Shown piece by piece: positions 1 to 13,200 of a DNA stretch of 64,000 nt (its first letter is position 1; each line of letters begins with the position of its first letter). A program made the position numbers and the translations under genes. The notes beneath the pieces were generated by a model. The model made no database searches. It was not told where the DNA came from and saw only the letters and a program-made list of their open reading frames with translations. The stretch is from the NCBI GenBank assembly GCA_018398805.1, contig JAGFBZ010002545.1, forward strand, positions 248,001-312,000, read 5' to 3'. This DNA comes from Hirundichthys speculiger (taxonomy: Eukaryota > Chordata > Actinopteri > Beloniformes > Exocoetidae).

Positions 1-71
1 CCGCGGAGCCCGGAGACGTCCAGAACACAGGGGTTTTATCCAGCTGCAGCGCCACAGCTGGCTGACACAGC
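1..71. other. Unassigned bases at the window edge
   Basis: This short GC-rich stretch precedes the 41-bp array. I see no exon in it. It belongs to the brap intron that follows the RING-finger exon, or lies further downstream in that gene. Confidence 0.4.
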
Positions 72-3000
72 TGCTTCTATGCCTTTAGCTCATCTGTGGG
101 GTGGGCGGGGTTAGCTTCTATGCCTTTAGCTTATCTGTAGGGTGGGCGGGGTTAGCTTCCATGCCTTTAGCTCATCTGTAGGGTGGTCGGGGTTAGCTTC
201 TATGCCTTTAGCTCATCTGTAGGGTGGGCGGGGTTAGCTTCTATGCCTTTAGCTCATCTGTAGGGTGGGCGGGGTTAGTTTCTATGCCTTTAGCTCATCT
301 GTAGGGTGGGCGGGGTTAGCTTCCATGCCTTTAGCTCATCTGTAGGGTGGGCGGGGTTAGCTTCTATGCCTTTAGCTCATCTGTGGGGTGGGCGAGGTTA
401 GCTTCTATGCCTTTAGCTCATCTGTGGGGTGGGCGGGGTTAGGGTTAGCTTCTATGCCTTTAGCTCATCTGTGGGTGGGGCGGGGGTTAGCTTCTATGCC
501 TTTAGCTCATCTGTAGGGTGGGCGGGGTTAGCTTCTATGCCTTAGCTCATCTGTAGGGTGGGCGAGGTTTAGCTTCTATGCCTTTAGCTCATCTGTAGGG
601 TGGGCGGGGTTAGCTTCTATGCCTTTAGCTCATATGTAGGGTGGGCGGGGTGGGGTTAGCTTCTATGCTTTAGCTCATCTGTAGGGTGGGCGGGGTTCGC
701 TTCTATGCCTTAGCTCATCTGTAGGGTGGGCGGGGTTAGCTTCTATGCATTTAGCTCATCTGTGGGGTGGGCGGGGTTAGCTTCTATGCCTTTAGTTCAT
801 CTGTAGGGTGGGCGGGGTTAGCTTCTATGCCTTTAGCTCATCTGTAGGGTGGGCGGCGTTAGCTTCTATGCCTTTAGCTCATCCGTAGGGTGGGCAGGGT
901 TAGCTTCTATGCCTTTAGCTCATCTGTGGGGTGGGCTGGGTTAGTTTCTATGCCTTTAGCTCATCTGTAGGGTGGGCGCGGTTGGCTTCTATGCCTTTAG
1001 CTCATCTGGAGGGTGGGCGGGGTTCGCTTCTATGGCTTTAGCTCATCTGTAGGGTGGGCGGGGTTAGCTTCTATGCCTTTAGCTCATCTGGAGGGTGGGC
1101 GGGGTTCGCTTCTATGGCTTTAGCTCATCTGTAGGGTGGGCGAGGTTAGCTTCTATGCCTTTAACTCATCTGTAGGGTGGGTGGGGTTAGCTTCTATGCC
1201 TTTAGTTCATCTGTAGGGTGGGCAGGGTTAGCTTCTATGCCTTTAACTCATCTGTAGGGTGGGCGGGGTTAGCTTCTATGCCTTTAGCTCATCTGTAGGG
1301 TGGGCGGGGTAAGCTTCTATGCCTTTAGCTCATCTGTAGGGTGGGCGGGGTTAGCTTCTATGCCTTTAGCTCATATGTAGGGTGGGCGGGGTTAGTTTCT
1401 ATGCCTTTAGCTCATCAGTAGAGTGGGCGGGGTTAGCTTCTATGCCTTTAGCTCATCTGTAGAGTGGGCGGGGTTAGCTTCTATGCCTTTAGCTCATCTG
1501 TAGAGTGGGCGGGGTTAGCTTCTATGCCTTTAGCTCATCTGTAGGGTGGGCGGGGTTAGCTTCCATGCCTTTAGCTCATCTGTAGGGTGGGCGGGGTTAG
1601 CTTCTATGCCTTTAGCTCATCTGTGGGGTGGGCGAGGTTAGCTTCTATGCCTTAAGCTCATCTGTGGGGTGGGCGGGGTTAGCTTCTATGCCTTTAGCTC
1701 ATCTGTGGGGTGGGCGGGGTTAGCTTCTATGCCTTTAGCTCATCTGTGGGGTGGGCGGGGTTAGCTTCTATGCCTTTAGCTCATCTGTAGGGTGGGCGGA
1801 GTTAGCTTCTATGCCTTTAGCTCATCTGTAGGGTGGGCGGGGTTAGCTTCTATGCCTTTAGCTCATATGTAGGGTGGGCGGGGTTAGCTTCTATGCCTTT
1901 AGCTCATCTGTAGGGTGGGGGGGGGTTAGCTTCTATGCCTTAGCTCATCTGTAGGGTGGGCGGGGTTAGCTTCTATGCCTTTAAGCTCATCTGTAGGGTG
2001 GGCGGGGTTAGCTTCTATGCCTATTTAGTTCTAGCTCATCTGTGGGGTGGGCGGGGTTAGCTTCTATGCCTTTAGCTTCATCTGTAGGGTGGCGGGGTTA
2101 GCTTCTATGCCTTTAGCTCATCTGTAGGGTGGGCGGGGTTAGCTTCTATGCCTTTAGCTCATCCTGTAGGGTGGGCGGGTTAGCTTCTATGCCTTTAGCT
2201 CATCTGTGGGGTGGGCTGGGTTAGTTTCTATGCCTTTAGCTCATCTGTAGGGTGGGCGCGGTTAGCTTCTATGCCTTTAGCTCATCTGGAGGGTGGGCGG
2301 GGTTCGCTTCTATGGCTTTAGCTCATCTGTAGGGTGGGCGGGGTTAGCTTCTATGCCTTTAGCTCATCTGGAGGGTGGGCGGGGTTCGCTTCTATGGCTT
2401 TAGCTCATCTGTAGGGTGGGCGGGGTTAGCTTCTATGCCTTTAACTCATCTGTAGGGTGGGTGGGGTTAGCTTCTATGCCTTTAGTTCATCTGTAGGGTG
2501 GGCGGGGTTAGCTTCTATGCCTTTAACTCATCTGTAGGGTGGGCGGGGTTAGCTTCTATGCCTTTAGCTCATCTGTAGGGTGGGCGGGGTTAGCTTCTAT
2601 GCCTTTAGCTCATCTGTAGGGTGGGCGGGGTTAGCTTCTATGCCTTTAGCTCATATGTAGGGTGGGCGGGGTTAGCTTCTATGCCTTTAGCTCATCAGTA
2701 GAGTGGGCGGGGTTAGCTTCTATGCCTTTAGCTCATCTGTAGAGTGGGCGGGGTTAGCTTCTATGCCTTTAGTCATCTGTAGAGTGGGCGGGGGTTAGCT
2801 TCTATGCCTTTAGCTCATCTGTAGGGTGGGCGGGGTTAGTTTCTATGCCTTTAGCTCATCTGTAGGGTGGGCGGGGTTAGCTTCTATGCCCTTAGCTCAT
2901 CTGTAGGTTGGGCGGGGTTAGCTTCTATGCCTTTAGCTCATCTGTAGGGTAGGTGGGGTTAGCTTCTATGCCTTTAGCTCATCCGTAGGGTGGGTGGGGT

Positions 3001-3741
3001 TAGCTTCTATGCCTTTAGCTCATCTGTAGGGTAGGCGGGGTTAGCTTCTATGCCTTTAGCTCATATGTAGGTTGGGCGGGGTTAGCTTCTATGCCTTTAG
3101 CTCATCTGTAGGGTGGGGTTTAGCTTCTGCCTTTAGCTATCTGTTGGGCGGAGTTAGCTTCTTTGCCTTTAGCTCATTGGGGGTGGGCGAGGTTAGCTTC
3201 TATGCCTTTAGCTCATCTGTAGGGTGGGCGGGGTTAGCTTAGCTTCTATGCCTTTAGCTCATCTGTAGGGTGGGCGGGGTTAGCTTCTATGCCTTTAGCT
3301 CATCTGTAGGGTGGGCGGGTTAGCTTCTATGCCTTTAGCTCATCTGTAGGGTGGGCGGGGTTAGCTTCTATGCCTTTAGCTCATCTGTAGGGTGGGCGGG
3401 GTTAGCTTCTATGCCTTTAACTCATCTGTAGGGTGGGCGGGGTTAGCTTCTATGCCTTTAGCTCATCTGTAGGGGGGCGGGGTGGGGGGGGTTAGCTTCT
3501 ATGCCTTTAGCTCATCTGTAGGGTGGGCGGGGTTAGCTTCTATGCCTTTAACTCATCTGTAGGGTGGGCGGGGTTAGCTTCTATGCCTTTAGTTCATCTG
3601 TAGGGTGGGCAGGGTTAGCTTCTATGCCTTTAACTCATCTGTAGGGTGGGCGGGGTTAGCTTCTATGCCTTTAGCTCATCTGTAGGGTGGGCGGGGTTAG
3701 CTTCTATGCCTTTAGCTCATCTGTAGGGTGGGCGGGGTTAC
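72..3741. repeat. 41-bp minisatellite array, about 89 copies
   Basis: The unit reads roughly GGGTGGGCGGGGTTAGCTTC followed by TATGCCTTTAGCTCATCTGTA, 41 bp in all. Variant copies (GGGCTGGG, GGAGGGTG, GTAGAGTG) recur in the same order 1,280 bp apart, so part of the array was duplicated as a block. It lies in the brap intron downstream of exon 6. No coding sequence is visible. Confidence 0.95.
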
Positions 3742-4131
3742 CTGCACCTGTTCACCCGTCCATAACCCTAACCCTAACCCGGTCTCCAGTTATCTGGAGC
3801 ATCCCAGAATATTTTTACTGGTAACTACATCTGTGTTTTTCTGATATTATCCCGCAGACGTCTCTGAGCCGGTGGGACGTCTCTGAGCCGGTGGGACGTC
3901 CTCTGAGCCGGTGGGACGTCCTCTCAGGTCTCTGGGCCGTCTGGACTCTCTGAGTGTTTGAAACTACAAGATCAGATCTGTTTCATGTTTACCAGCAGAC
4001 ACAAACACCAGATGTTCAGGGACACAAGCAGCATTTTAAAAAATGCTCAGCACTTGAAACTCCAGAGGACGAACAAATATTTAGACCGCGTCTGGGAAAC
4101 GTGGTTATAGACGAGCGTGCGAGCGACTCAC
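3742..4131. other. brap intron remainder with short repeats
   Basis: Contains about three telomere-like CCCTAA units near 3,763-3,781 and a short direct repeat, GACGTCTCTGAGCCGGTGG, repeated three times at about 3,857-3,933. Otherwise this is unremarkable intron next to the donor site of brap exon 6 (GTGAGT on the minus strand, 4,131-4,126). Confidence 0.6.
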
Positions 4132-4280
4132 GAGGCGTCCTCCCAGCGCTGGAGACACTGGCTGTGGAAGCTGTGGTTGCAGAGGGTGGTGAGGACGCCG
4201 TTGACAGACTCGTCCATCCGCTCCAGGCACACGGTGCACTTAGGCAGCTCGGTGAGCTCCATGACCGGCAGGCTGGCTCC
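4132..4280 (-). CDS. brap: brap coding exon 6 (RING finger, first part)
   Basis: 149 nt, entering in phase 0 and leaving two bases of a split codon. It encodes [20 protein letters not shown] and the [13 protein letters not shown] motif, which supply C-x2-C and C-x-H-x2-H-x2-C ligands of the RING. The acceptor AG is at 4,282-4,281, at the end of a very long CCT-rich tract. The donor is GTGAGT. Next exon is outside the window. Confidence 0.95.
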
Positions 4281-7200
4281 CTGGGGGGGGGTTAAAGGGG
4301 AGGAGGAGGAGGAGGAGGAGGAGGAGGAGGAGGAGAAGGGGGGAGGAGGAGGAGGAGGAGGAGGAGAAGTTAAAGGGGAGGAGGAGGAGGAGGAGGGGGG
4401 GGGGAAGGAGGAGGAGTTAAAGGGGAGGAGGAGAAGGAGGAGGGGGGGGGAGGAGGAGGAGGAGTTAAAGGGGAGGAGGAGGAGGAGAGGAGGAGGAGGA
4501 GGAGGAGGGGGAGGAGGAGGGGAGGAGGAGTTAAAGGGGAGGAGGAGGAGGGGGGGGGGGCCAGGAGGAGGAGGAGGAGGAGGGGAGGAAGGGAGGGGGG
4601 AGGAGGAGGAGAGGAGGGTTAAAGGGGAGGAAGAGAAGGAGGAGGAGGGGGGGGGGCAGGAGGAGGAGGAGGGTAAAGGGGAGGAGGAGGAGGAGGAGGA
4701 GGAGGAGGAGTTAAAGGGGAGGAGGAGGAGGAGTAGGGGAGTTTAAAGGGGGGAGGAGGAGAAGTTTAAAGGGGAGGAGGAGGAGGAGGGGGGCAGGAGG
4801 AGGAGTTAAAGGGGAGGAGGAGGAGGAGTTAAAGGGGAGGAGGAGGAGGGAGGAGGGGGGGGGGCAGGAGGAGGAGGAGGAGGGGGGGGGCAGGAGGAGG
4901 AGGAGGAGGGGGGGCAGGAGGAGGAGGAGTTAAAGGGGAGGAGGAGGAGGAGGAGGGGGGGCAGGAGGAGGGAGGAGGAGTTAAAGGGGAGGAGGAGGAG
5001 TTAAAGGGCAGGAGGAGGAGTTAAAGGGGAGGAGGAGGAGGAGGAGGAGGAGGTTAAAGGGAGGAGGAGGAGGAGGAGTTAAAGGGGAGGAGGAGGAGGA
5101 GGGGGGCAGGAGGGGAGGAGTTAAAGGGGAGAGGAGGAGGAGGAGTTAAAGGGGAGGAGGAGGAGGAGAGGGAGGGGGGGGGGGAGGAGGGGCAGGAGGA
5201 GGAGTTAAAGGGGAGGAGGAGGAGGAGGAGTTAAAGGGCAGGAGGAGGAGGAGTTAAAGGGGAGGAGGAGGAGTTAAAGGGGAGGAGGAGGAGTTAAAGG
5301 GGAGGAGGAGGAGGAGTTAAAGGGCAGGAGGAGGAGTTAAAGGGGAGGAGGAGGAGGAGTTAAAGGGGAGGAGTTAATAACGGAGGACATTAAAGCCAGT
5401 CAGATACAGGAAGTTGTGCTAAACGTCAGGATGACAGCTGAAGGTTTAACCGTCATTAATCACCTGAGAGGAGCTCCTCCCCTCTGGAGACCCTCACCTG
5501 AATCAAGAGGGTTTCTTTCAACCGTGAACGTGCGTCCCGGCGGCTGAGCCGTCCCCTTTAAGGAGGCTGCAGGCACTAAAGGGTTCTTGGGAAGCGACTC
5601 CGCTCCCAGACGGGCTTTTAACACCGAGACGAGATCGGGTTTCAGGAGAACCGTCGTCTAGATGTTGAGGTCAGTGGAAATAAAGGAAGCTGGAACCGAC
5701 CTCCCGCTAACTCACGCCAGCCGATAAGATAAAAATAAGATCTAAGATATAATTTCACTGTGTTGGGACAATAAAACTCATTCATCTAAAACCAGACGGG
5801 CGACGGCGAGGTGGGTCGTGACCCAAAAGTGGGTCCCAGACCCGTTCTCAGTGGGTCGTGGGCCTTTTCCTGGGGAAGGAAATGCTAAATGCGGTTTGTG
5901 ACTTCAGGGTTAAAAAGGTGTTGCACAGCTGGAACACCTCTGGCTGGAGATGACGAGCTCCAGTTTTTACCCGTCGACGCCTGATTCACCGCGGTTCACA
6001 GCTGGATCGACGCCAACGAAAACCAAACTCACTGACGTGGGGAAAAAAAAAAAACAAATGAAAGAAAGTTATTCTTCTTGGGTTCCCACGGTAGCTGTCA
6101 ACGCTGCGGTTTCATCGCTACCATCAGAGTCAGTTTCTGGATCATTCTGGAACGTTTCCAATAATCGCTTCAGGTTTTTTTGTTTGCTTTAACTTCCATC
6201 AAAGAGCAAAACGAAGCGAAATATAAAAGCAGAACGACGGCAGGAAACATATTGGAGCCGAGAAACGTAGAAATTTGTCTCACAAATAAACAGATTGGCA
6301 TCATTTTTAGGCCACTGATGTCAGTAATACCTCCTCTGACCACACGGGGGCGGTCCAGCACATCACCTGATCTCACCTTGTCCCTCTACAGCCTCTGTGT
6401 TGTGACCACCGGGGGCTGACCCCATGTGGTATGTCCCAACGTGTCCCATCTGTCCCGATGTGTCCCATCTGTCCAGTCGTGTCCCATCTGTCCAGATGTG
6501 TCTCATCTGTCCCGATGTGTCCCATCTGTCCAGTCGTGTCCCATCTGTCCAGACGTGTCCAGACGTGTCCCATCTGTCCCGACGTGTCCCATCTGTCCCG
6601 ACATGTCTCATCTGTCCAGTCGTGTCCCATCTGTCCAGTCGTGTCCCATCTGTCCAGACGTGTCCAGACGTGTCCCATCTGTCCAGTCGTGTCCCATCTG
6701 TCCCGATGTGTCCCATCTGTCCAGATGTGTCCCATCTGTCCCGACATGTCCCATCTGTCCAGATATGTCTCACATGTCCTGACGTGTCTCACCTGTTCAG
6801 ATATGTCCCATCTGTCCAGTCGTGTCCCATCTGTCCAGACGTGTCTCATCTGTCCCGACGTGTCCCATCTGTCCCGATGTGTCCCATCTGTCCAGTCGTG
6901 TCCCATCTGTCCCGATGTGTCCCATCTGTCCCGATGTGTCCCATCTGTCCAGTCGTGTCCCATCTGTCCAGATGTGTCTCATCTGTTCAGATGTGTCCCG
7001 TCCCTCCAGACGTGTCCCATCTGTCCCGACGTGTCCCGTCTGTCCAGACGTGTCCCGTCTGTCCAGACGTGTCTCGTCTGTCCAGATGTGTCCCGTCTGT
7101 CCAGATGTGTCCCGTCTGTCAAGAAGTGTCTCGTCTGCCCAGATGTGTCCCGTCTGTCCAGATGTGTCTCGTCTGTCCAGATGTGTCTGACCTGTCCAGA

Positions 7201-10200
7201 TGTGTCCCGTCTGTCCAGATGTGTCCCGTCTGTCCAGATGTGTCCCGTCTGTCCAGATGTGTCCCGTCTGTCCAGATGTGTCTGACCTGTCCAGATGTGT
7301 CTGACCTGTCCAGATGTGTCCCATCTGTCCAGATGTGTCTCAATCTGTCCAGATGTGTCCCATCTGTCCAGATGTGTCTCAATCTGTCCAGATGTGTCCC
7401 GTCTGTCCAGATGTGTCTCAATCTGTCCAGATGTGTCCCGTCTGTCCAGATGTGTCCGACCTGTCCAGATGTGTCCCATCTGTCCAGATGTGTCTGACCT
7501 GTCCAGATGTGTCCCATCTGTCCAGATGTGTCTCGATCTGTCCAGATGTGTCTCATCTGTCCAGATGTGTCTGATCTGTCCAGATGTGTCTGATCTGTCC
7601 AGATGTGTCTCGTCTGTCCAGATGTGTCCCATCTGTCCAGATGTGTCTGGTTTGCTCAGATTTATATAAAGTTCTTACAGAGTTCTTACAGAGTTCAGAG
7701 TTCAAAGTTCTTATAAAGTTCAAACAATCCTTTAAAAACTTCAAACTTTGCTGCTTTTGATGGTAAAGAAAATAAAGATAAATCAGAACTGTAGCTTTAA
7801 AATAAATAACAACCCTTTAAAGAGTTTTATCAAAGGTGAGTCCTCACCGTCCTGCAGACGCTCCTTTAAGTCTCTGAACAGACCGTTAGATGGTCATTTA
7901 TTGTGGACAGGTGAGTTTGAGGAGCAGAGACGTTTGATAAATATCAGGTAGATCAGCAGCTTCACCTGCCTGTGACATCATCATGACATCATCATCATCA
8001 TCATCATCATCGCTCTCATAAATGAGCTGATAAACATCACCTGCTGCGGCTCCACCGCCACACACGGAGCAAGAAACGACAGCGATACAGCCGCCAGCGA
8101 GGAGCATCGAGCGAGCGAGACGGCCAGCCAGGACGAGCCAGCCAGCCAGCGAGCCAGCCAGCAGACAGCGCCAGCCAGGCCAGCCAGCCAGCCAGCCAGC
8201 CAGCCGCCAGCCAGCCAGAGAGAGCCAGCGAGAGAGCCAGCAGCCAGCGAGAAGCGAGCCAGCCAGGCGAGCCAGCCAGCCAGGAGACAGAGAGAGACAG
8301 CCAGCCAGCGAGAGACAGCCAGCAGAAGCCAGAGAGCCAGCCAGCCAGCCAGCCAGAGAAGAAGCCAGCCAGCCAGCCAGCCAGAAGCGAGAAGCCAGAT
8401 AGAGCCAGCCAGCCAGCGAACGAGCCAGCCAGCCAGCAGCCAGCCCAGCCCAGCAAGGCCAGCCACCAGAGCCAGCCCAGCCAGCGATCCAACCATCCCA
8501 GCGGACCAAGAGCAGCGAGCCAGCGAGACAGCCAGCCAGCCAGCGAGACAGCCAGCCAGCCAGCGAAAAGCCAGCCAGCGAGCCAGCCAGCCAGCCAGCC
8601 AGCGAAACGAGCCAGCAGCCAGCGAGACAGCCAGCCAGCGAGACAGCCAGCCAGCATAGCCACCAGCCAACGAGCCGGCAGCCAGCCATCAGCCAGCCCA
8701 CCAGCCAGCCAGCCAGCGCAGCGAGAGCGCGAAGCCACGACCAGCCAGAAGCGAACCAGCCAGCCAACGTCCGAGCCAGCAGCCAGGAGCCAGCCAGCCA
8801 AAGCAGAGCTAACTATCCAGCATGCCAGCCAGAAACCAGCCATCTAGCCATCCAGCCAGCCAGCCAGCATCCAAGCCATCCATACATCCATCCAACTATC
8901 CATCCATCAATCCATCAATACAGCCATCCATCCATCCAAGCCAATCCAGCCATCCATCAATCCATCCATCCAACTATCCATCCATCCATCTAACTATCCA
9001 TCCATCCATCTATACATCCATCCATCTGGTCCTGTTCTTGTTCAGGTTCTTTTCTCTGGTTAAACTGCCTCACGTCTCCAGCGCGGGACTGACCCCATGT
9101 GGTCAGAGGTGGTATTGCAATGTGGAACAGTTTTAGGCTTTAAAACAGACTAAGGCTTTTAAAAAAAAAAAAATAAATAAATAATAAAATAATTAAAAAA
9201 AATAACATCCTTTTCAGAGTTCAGCCCTGTAACTGGAGTAAACCTCCTGCTGATGTCACCGGCGGGTCTTTAAAGGCCAGAAACCGCCCCAGAAGAGGCT
9301 GTGGGGGGGGTCAGGGGTCAGGGGTCAAACCTGAACGTGTGAACCGGATCAGGTAACCCAGAGACGGGGGAACAGGTGCGTTTACCTCCTCGGACTTGAT
9401 GACCTCGGCTCGCTCCACGTAGACCACCTGGCAGACCGCCTCCTCGATGGAGTTGAACTGGCGCCCGTTGCAGGTCGTGTAGAAGCTGTCCGCGTCTGCC
9501 TGAACAAAAACACACACAGGTGAGGCCGTTAATTACAGGTGATCACGTTAATTATTTCTGGAGCATCCTTCTAATGCAGCGTGTTCCCAAAGTGTGGGCC
9601 GCGGCCCCCTGGTGGGACGTCGTGGTACTGCAGGTGGGCCGTGAGAGGTCATTAAAATTAAACAAATGTGTTTAATTTATCTTTATTAAATATGATTTTA
9701 ATTACTGTAAAATATTAACGACATGATGATTAAAAAGATTGAGAAGTAACAAAACAAACCAGTTAAGTGTTATTCTACCGTGATCTTAACTTGATATGAC
9801 AAGCGTCATATAAATAAACCCAAACGATGGGTCCTCACCTGGGAGCAGAACTTGATCAGGACCATGTACTGGTTCGGGGTGGAGTCCCGGATGATCTTCA
9901 TGTGCTCCATGACGTCGTTGAACGGCGCCATGAGCTTCATGAGGTCGTGGCTCGTCATGGTGGCCGGGACGGTCAGGATGCAGACCATGGCGCTGCGCCG
10001 GCCCTCCGCCGCCAGGGACGTCATCTTACTGCGGCGAGACGGAGACGTGAGACAGGGACGGACGCGCTGAGACAGAAACGCTGAGACAGACGCGCTGAGA
10101 CAGAGACGGATGCACCGAGACACAGAGGGACGCGCTGAGACAGAGACGCTGAGACAGAGACGGACGCGCTGAGACACAGAGGGACGCGCTGAGACAGAGA

Positions 10201-13200
10201 CGCTGAGACAGAGACGGATGCGCTGAGACACAGAGGGACGCGCTGAGACGAAGACGCTGAGACAGAGACGGATGCGCTAAGACACAGAGGGACGCGCTGA
10301 GAGAGACGGACAGGCTGATACAGAGACAATGAGACAGAGACGGACGCGCTGAGAGAGACGGACAGGCTGAGACAGACGCGCTGAGACAGAGACGCTGAGA
10401 CACAGACGCTAAGACAGAGATGCTGAGACAGATGCGCTGAGACACAGAGGGACGCGCTGAGAGAGACGGACAGGCTGAGACAGAGACAGACGCGCTGAGA
10501 CAGAGACGGACGTGCTGAGACAGAGACGCTGAGACAGAGACAGACGTGCTGAGACAGAGACGGACGCGCTGAGAGAGACAGACGCGCTGAGACAGAGACG
10601 GACAGGCTGAGACAGAGACAGACGCGCTGAGACAGAGACGGACGTGCTGAGACAGAGACGCTGAGACAGAGACAGACGTGCTGAGACAGAGACGGACGCG
10701 CTGAGAGAGACAGACGCGCTGAGACAGAGACGGACACGCTGAGACAGAGACGCTGAGACAGAGACGGACGCGCTGAGACAGAGACGGACGCGCCGAGACA
10801 GAGACGGACGTGCCGAGACAGAGACGCTGAGACAGAGACAGAGACGCTGAGACACAGACGGACGCGCTGAGACAGAGACGCTGAGACAGAGACGCTGAGA
10901 CAGAGACGGACGCGCCAAGACAGAGACGGACGCGCCGAGACAGAGACGGACGCGCTGAGACAGAGACATACGCGCTGAGACAGAGACGGACGCACTGAGA
11001 CAGAGACATACGCGCTGAGACAGAGACATACGCGCTGAGACAGAGACAGACGCGCTGAGACAGAGACAGACGCGCTGAGACAGAGACGGACGCGCTGAGA
11101 CAGAGACATACGCGCTGAGACAGAGACATACGCGCTGAGACAGAGACGGACGCGCTGAGACAGAGACGCTGAGACAGAGACAGACACGCTGAGACGGACG
11201 CGCTGAGACGGAGACAGACGCGCTGAGAGATCCGACAGCAGGCAGAGAAGCCGTGAGGTCAAAGTTCATGCTCACTTTTAAACAAACGCTCTGAAATAAC
11301 GATTTTAACCTTCTGCTGCTTCTGGAGGACTTAAAAACCAAATGAAGGTGGACTGAGACGTCCAGGGGACACATGTGTCCCTCAGGCTGCATTTAGAGGA
11401 GGTTCCTGGCGTCAGTTACAGACGAGCGTCCAGAACGAGTGAAATGTAGGTTTTGATTTATCGCAGGTGTGACTCACTCGGTCTTGTACAGGTGCATGAT
11501 CCCGTGGACGATCTCCACGGACGGGTTCCCGCTGAAGAAGGAGATCTGGTCTGGGAGCTGCTTGGAGGGCGAGTCCGGGGTCGAGTCCGGGGTCGTCCCC
11601 GTGGCGGCGCCGTCTTCGTCCCGTGACCCGTCCGTGGTCACCTGAGCCTCAGGTTCGACCGGCTCGTCCTGAGACGCAGCGTCACCTGAAGGGAAACAAA
11701 CCCATTAATGAGGTCCGATCAGGACGGTTCCAGGTGTTCCAGGTGTTCCAGGTAGAACCAGGTAGAACCAGGTGTTCCAGGTAGAACCAGGTAGAACCAG
11801 GTGTTCCAGGTAGAACCAGGTAGAACCAGGTGTTCCAGGTAGAACCAGGTAGAACCAGGTAGAACCAGGATAGAACCAGGTGTTCCAGGTAGAACCAGGT
11901 AGAACCAGGTAGAACCAGGTAGAACCAGGTGTTCCAGGTAGAACCAGGTAGAACCAGGTGTTCCAGGTAGAACCAGGTGGAACCAGGTCCAGGTAGGTGT
12001 TCCAGGTTAGACCAGGTAGAACCAGGTAGAGGTAGAACCAGGTAGAACCAGGTAGAACCAGGTAGAACCAGGTAGAACCAGGTAGAACCAGGTGAACCAG
12101 GGTAGAACCAGGTAGAACCAGGTAGAAACCAGGTAGAACAGGTGTTCCAGGTAGAACCAGGTAGAACCAGGTAGAACCAGGTGTTCCAGGTAGAACCAGG
12201 TAGAACCAGGACAGGCTGCAGAGATGACGTTGGACAGGTCGGTCTGGGAATGACTCAGAGAGACGAGGAGGTCGAGGACACCTGGGTCCTCCTGCTCTAC
12301 TCCTAAAACCCCCAGTTACAGCAGCAGCTAACGGACGGAGTTTTATTGTTACGTGATTTTTTACCGAACTGTTTCCTAAATGTTGTCAATAAAGTTTCCA
12401 TGAAAGTCACTTCCTGTTTGTTACTGATAAAAGCGTCTGCAGATTCAACAGCATCACGGTTGTTAAACAGCTCCACCCTGGTCCCATCTGGACAGATGAG
12501 ACACATCTGGACGGATGAGACACGTCTGGACAGATGAGACACATCTGTACAGATGAGTCTCATCTGTCCAGATGAGTCCGTTCTGTCCAGATGCGTCTCA
12601 TCTGTACAGACATGTCTCATCTGTCTCTACGTGTCTCATCTGTCCAGACGTGTCTCATCCGTCCAGACGTGTCTCATCTGTCCAGATGAGTCCAATCTGT
12701 CCAGACGTGTCTCATCTGTCCAGACGTGTCCCATCTGTCCAGACGTGTCTCATCTGTCCAGATGAGTCCAATCTGTCCAGATGTGTCTCATCTGTCCAAT
12801 GTCCATCATCTGTCCAGATGAGTCCAGACGTGTCTCATCTGTCCAGACGTGTCTCATCTGTCCAGATGAGTCCGATCTGTACAGATGCGTCTCATCTGTC
12901 CAGACGTGTCCCATATGTCCAGGCTTGTCTCCCAGACGTGTCCCATCTGTCCAGACGTGTCTCATCTGTCCAGATGAGTCCAATCTGTACAGATGTGTCT
13001 CATCTGTCCCGACGTGTCTCATCTGTCCAGATGAGTCCAATCTATCCAGATGCGTCTCATCTGTACAGATGTGTCTCATCTGTCCCGACGTATCTCATCT
13101 GTCCAGATGAGTCCGATCTGTCCCGACGTGTCTCATCTGTCCAGACGTGTCTCATCTGTCCCGACGTGTCTCATCTGTCCAGATGAGTCCAATCTGTCCA

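Noticed and set aside
72..3741. Regular direct repeats suggesting a CRISPR array
   Set aside because: Units are contiguous without unique spacers, no cas genes occur, and the context is a vertebrate gene.
1..4131. Search for the next brap exons (rest of RING, UBP zinc finger)
   Set aside because: No C-P-V-C-R or zinc-finger coding segment on the minus strand; only the 41-bp array. They must lie outside the window.
4117..4746. Plus-strand Glu/Gly/Arg-rich open frame
   Set aside because: Antisense to the brap RING exon, then GGA repeat translation. No independent support.
7898..8843. Minus-strand Trp/Leu/Ala-rich open frames that look like membrane proteins
   Set aside because: Hydrophobicity comes entirely from translating the CCAG repeat.
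10021..11392. Long minus-strand Ser/Val/Leu-rich open frames
   Set aside because: Periodic products of the 20-bp array in brap intron 3. The frame happens to touch exon 4, but in the wrong phase.
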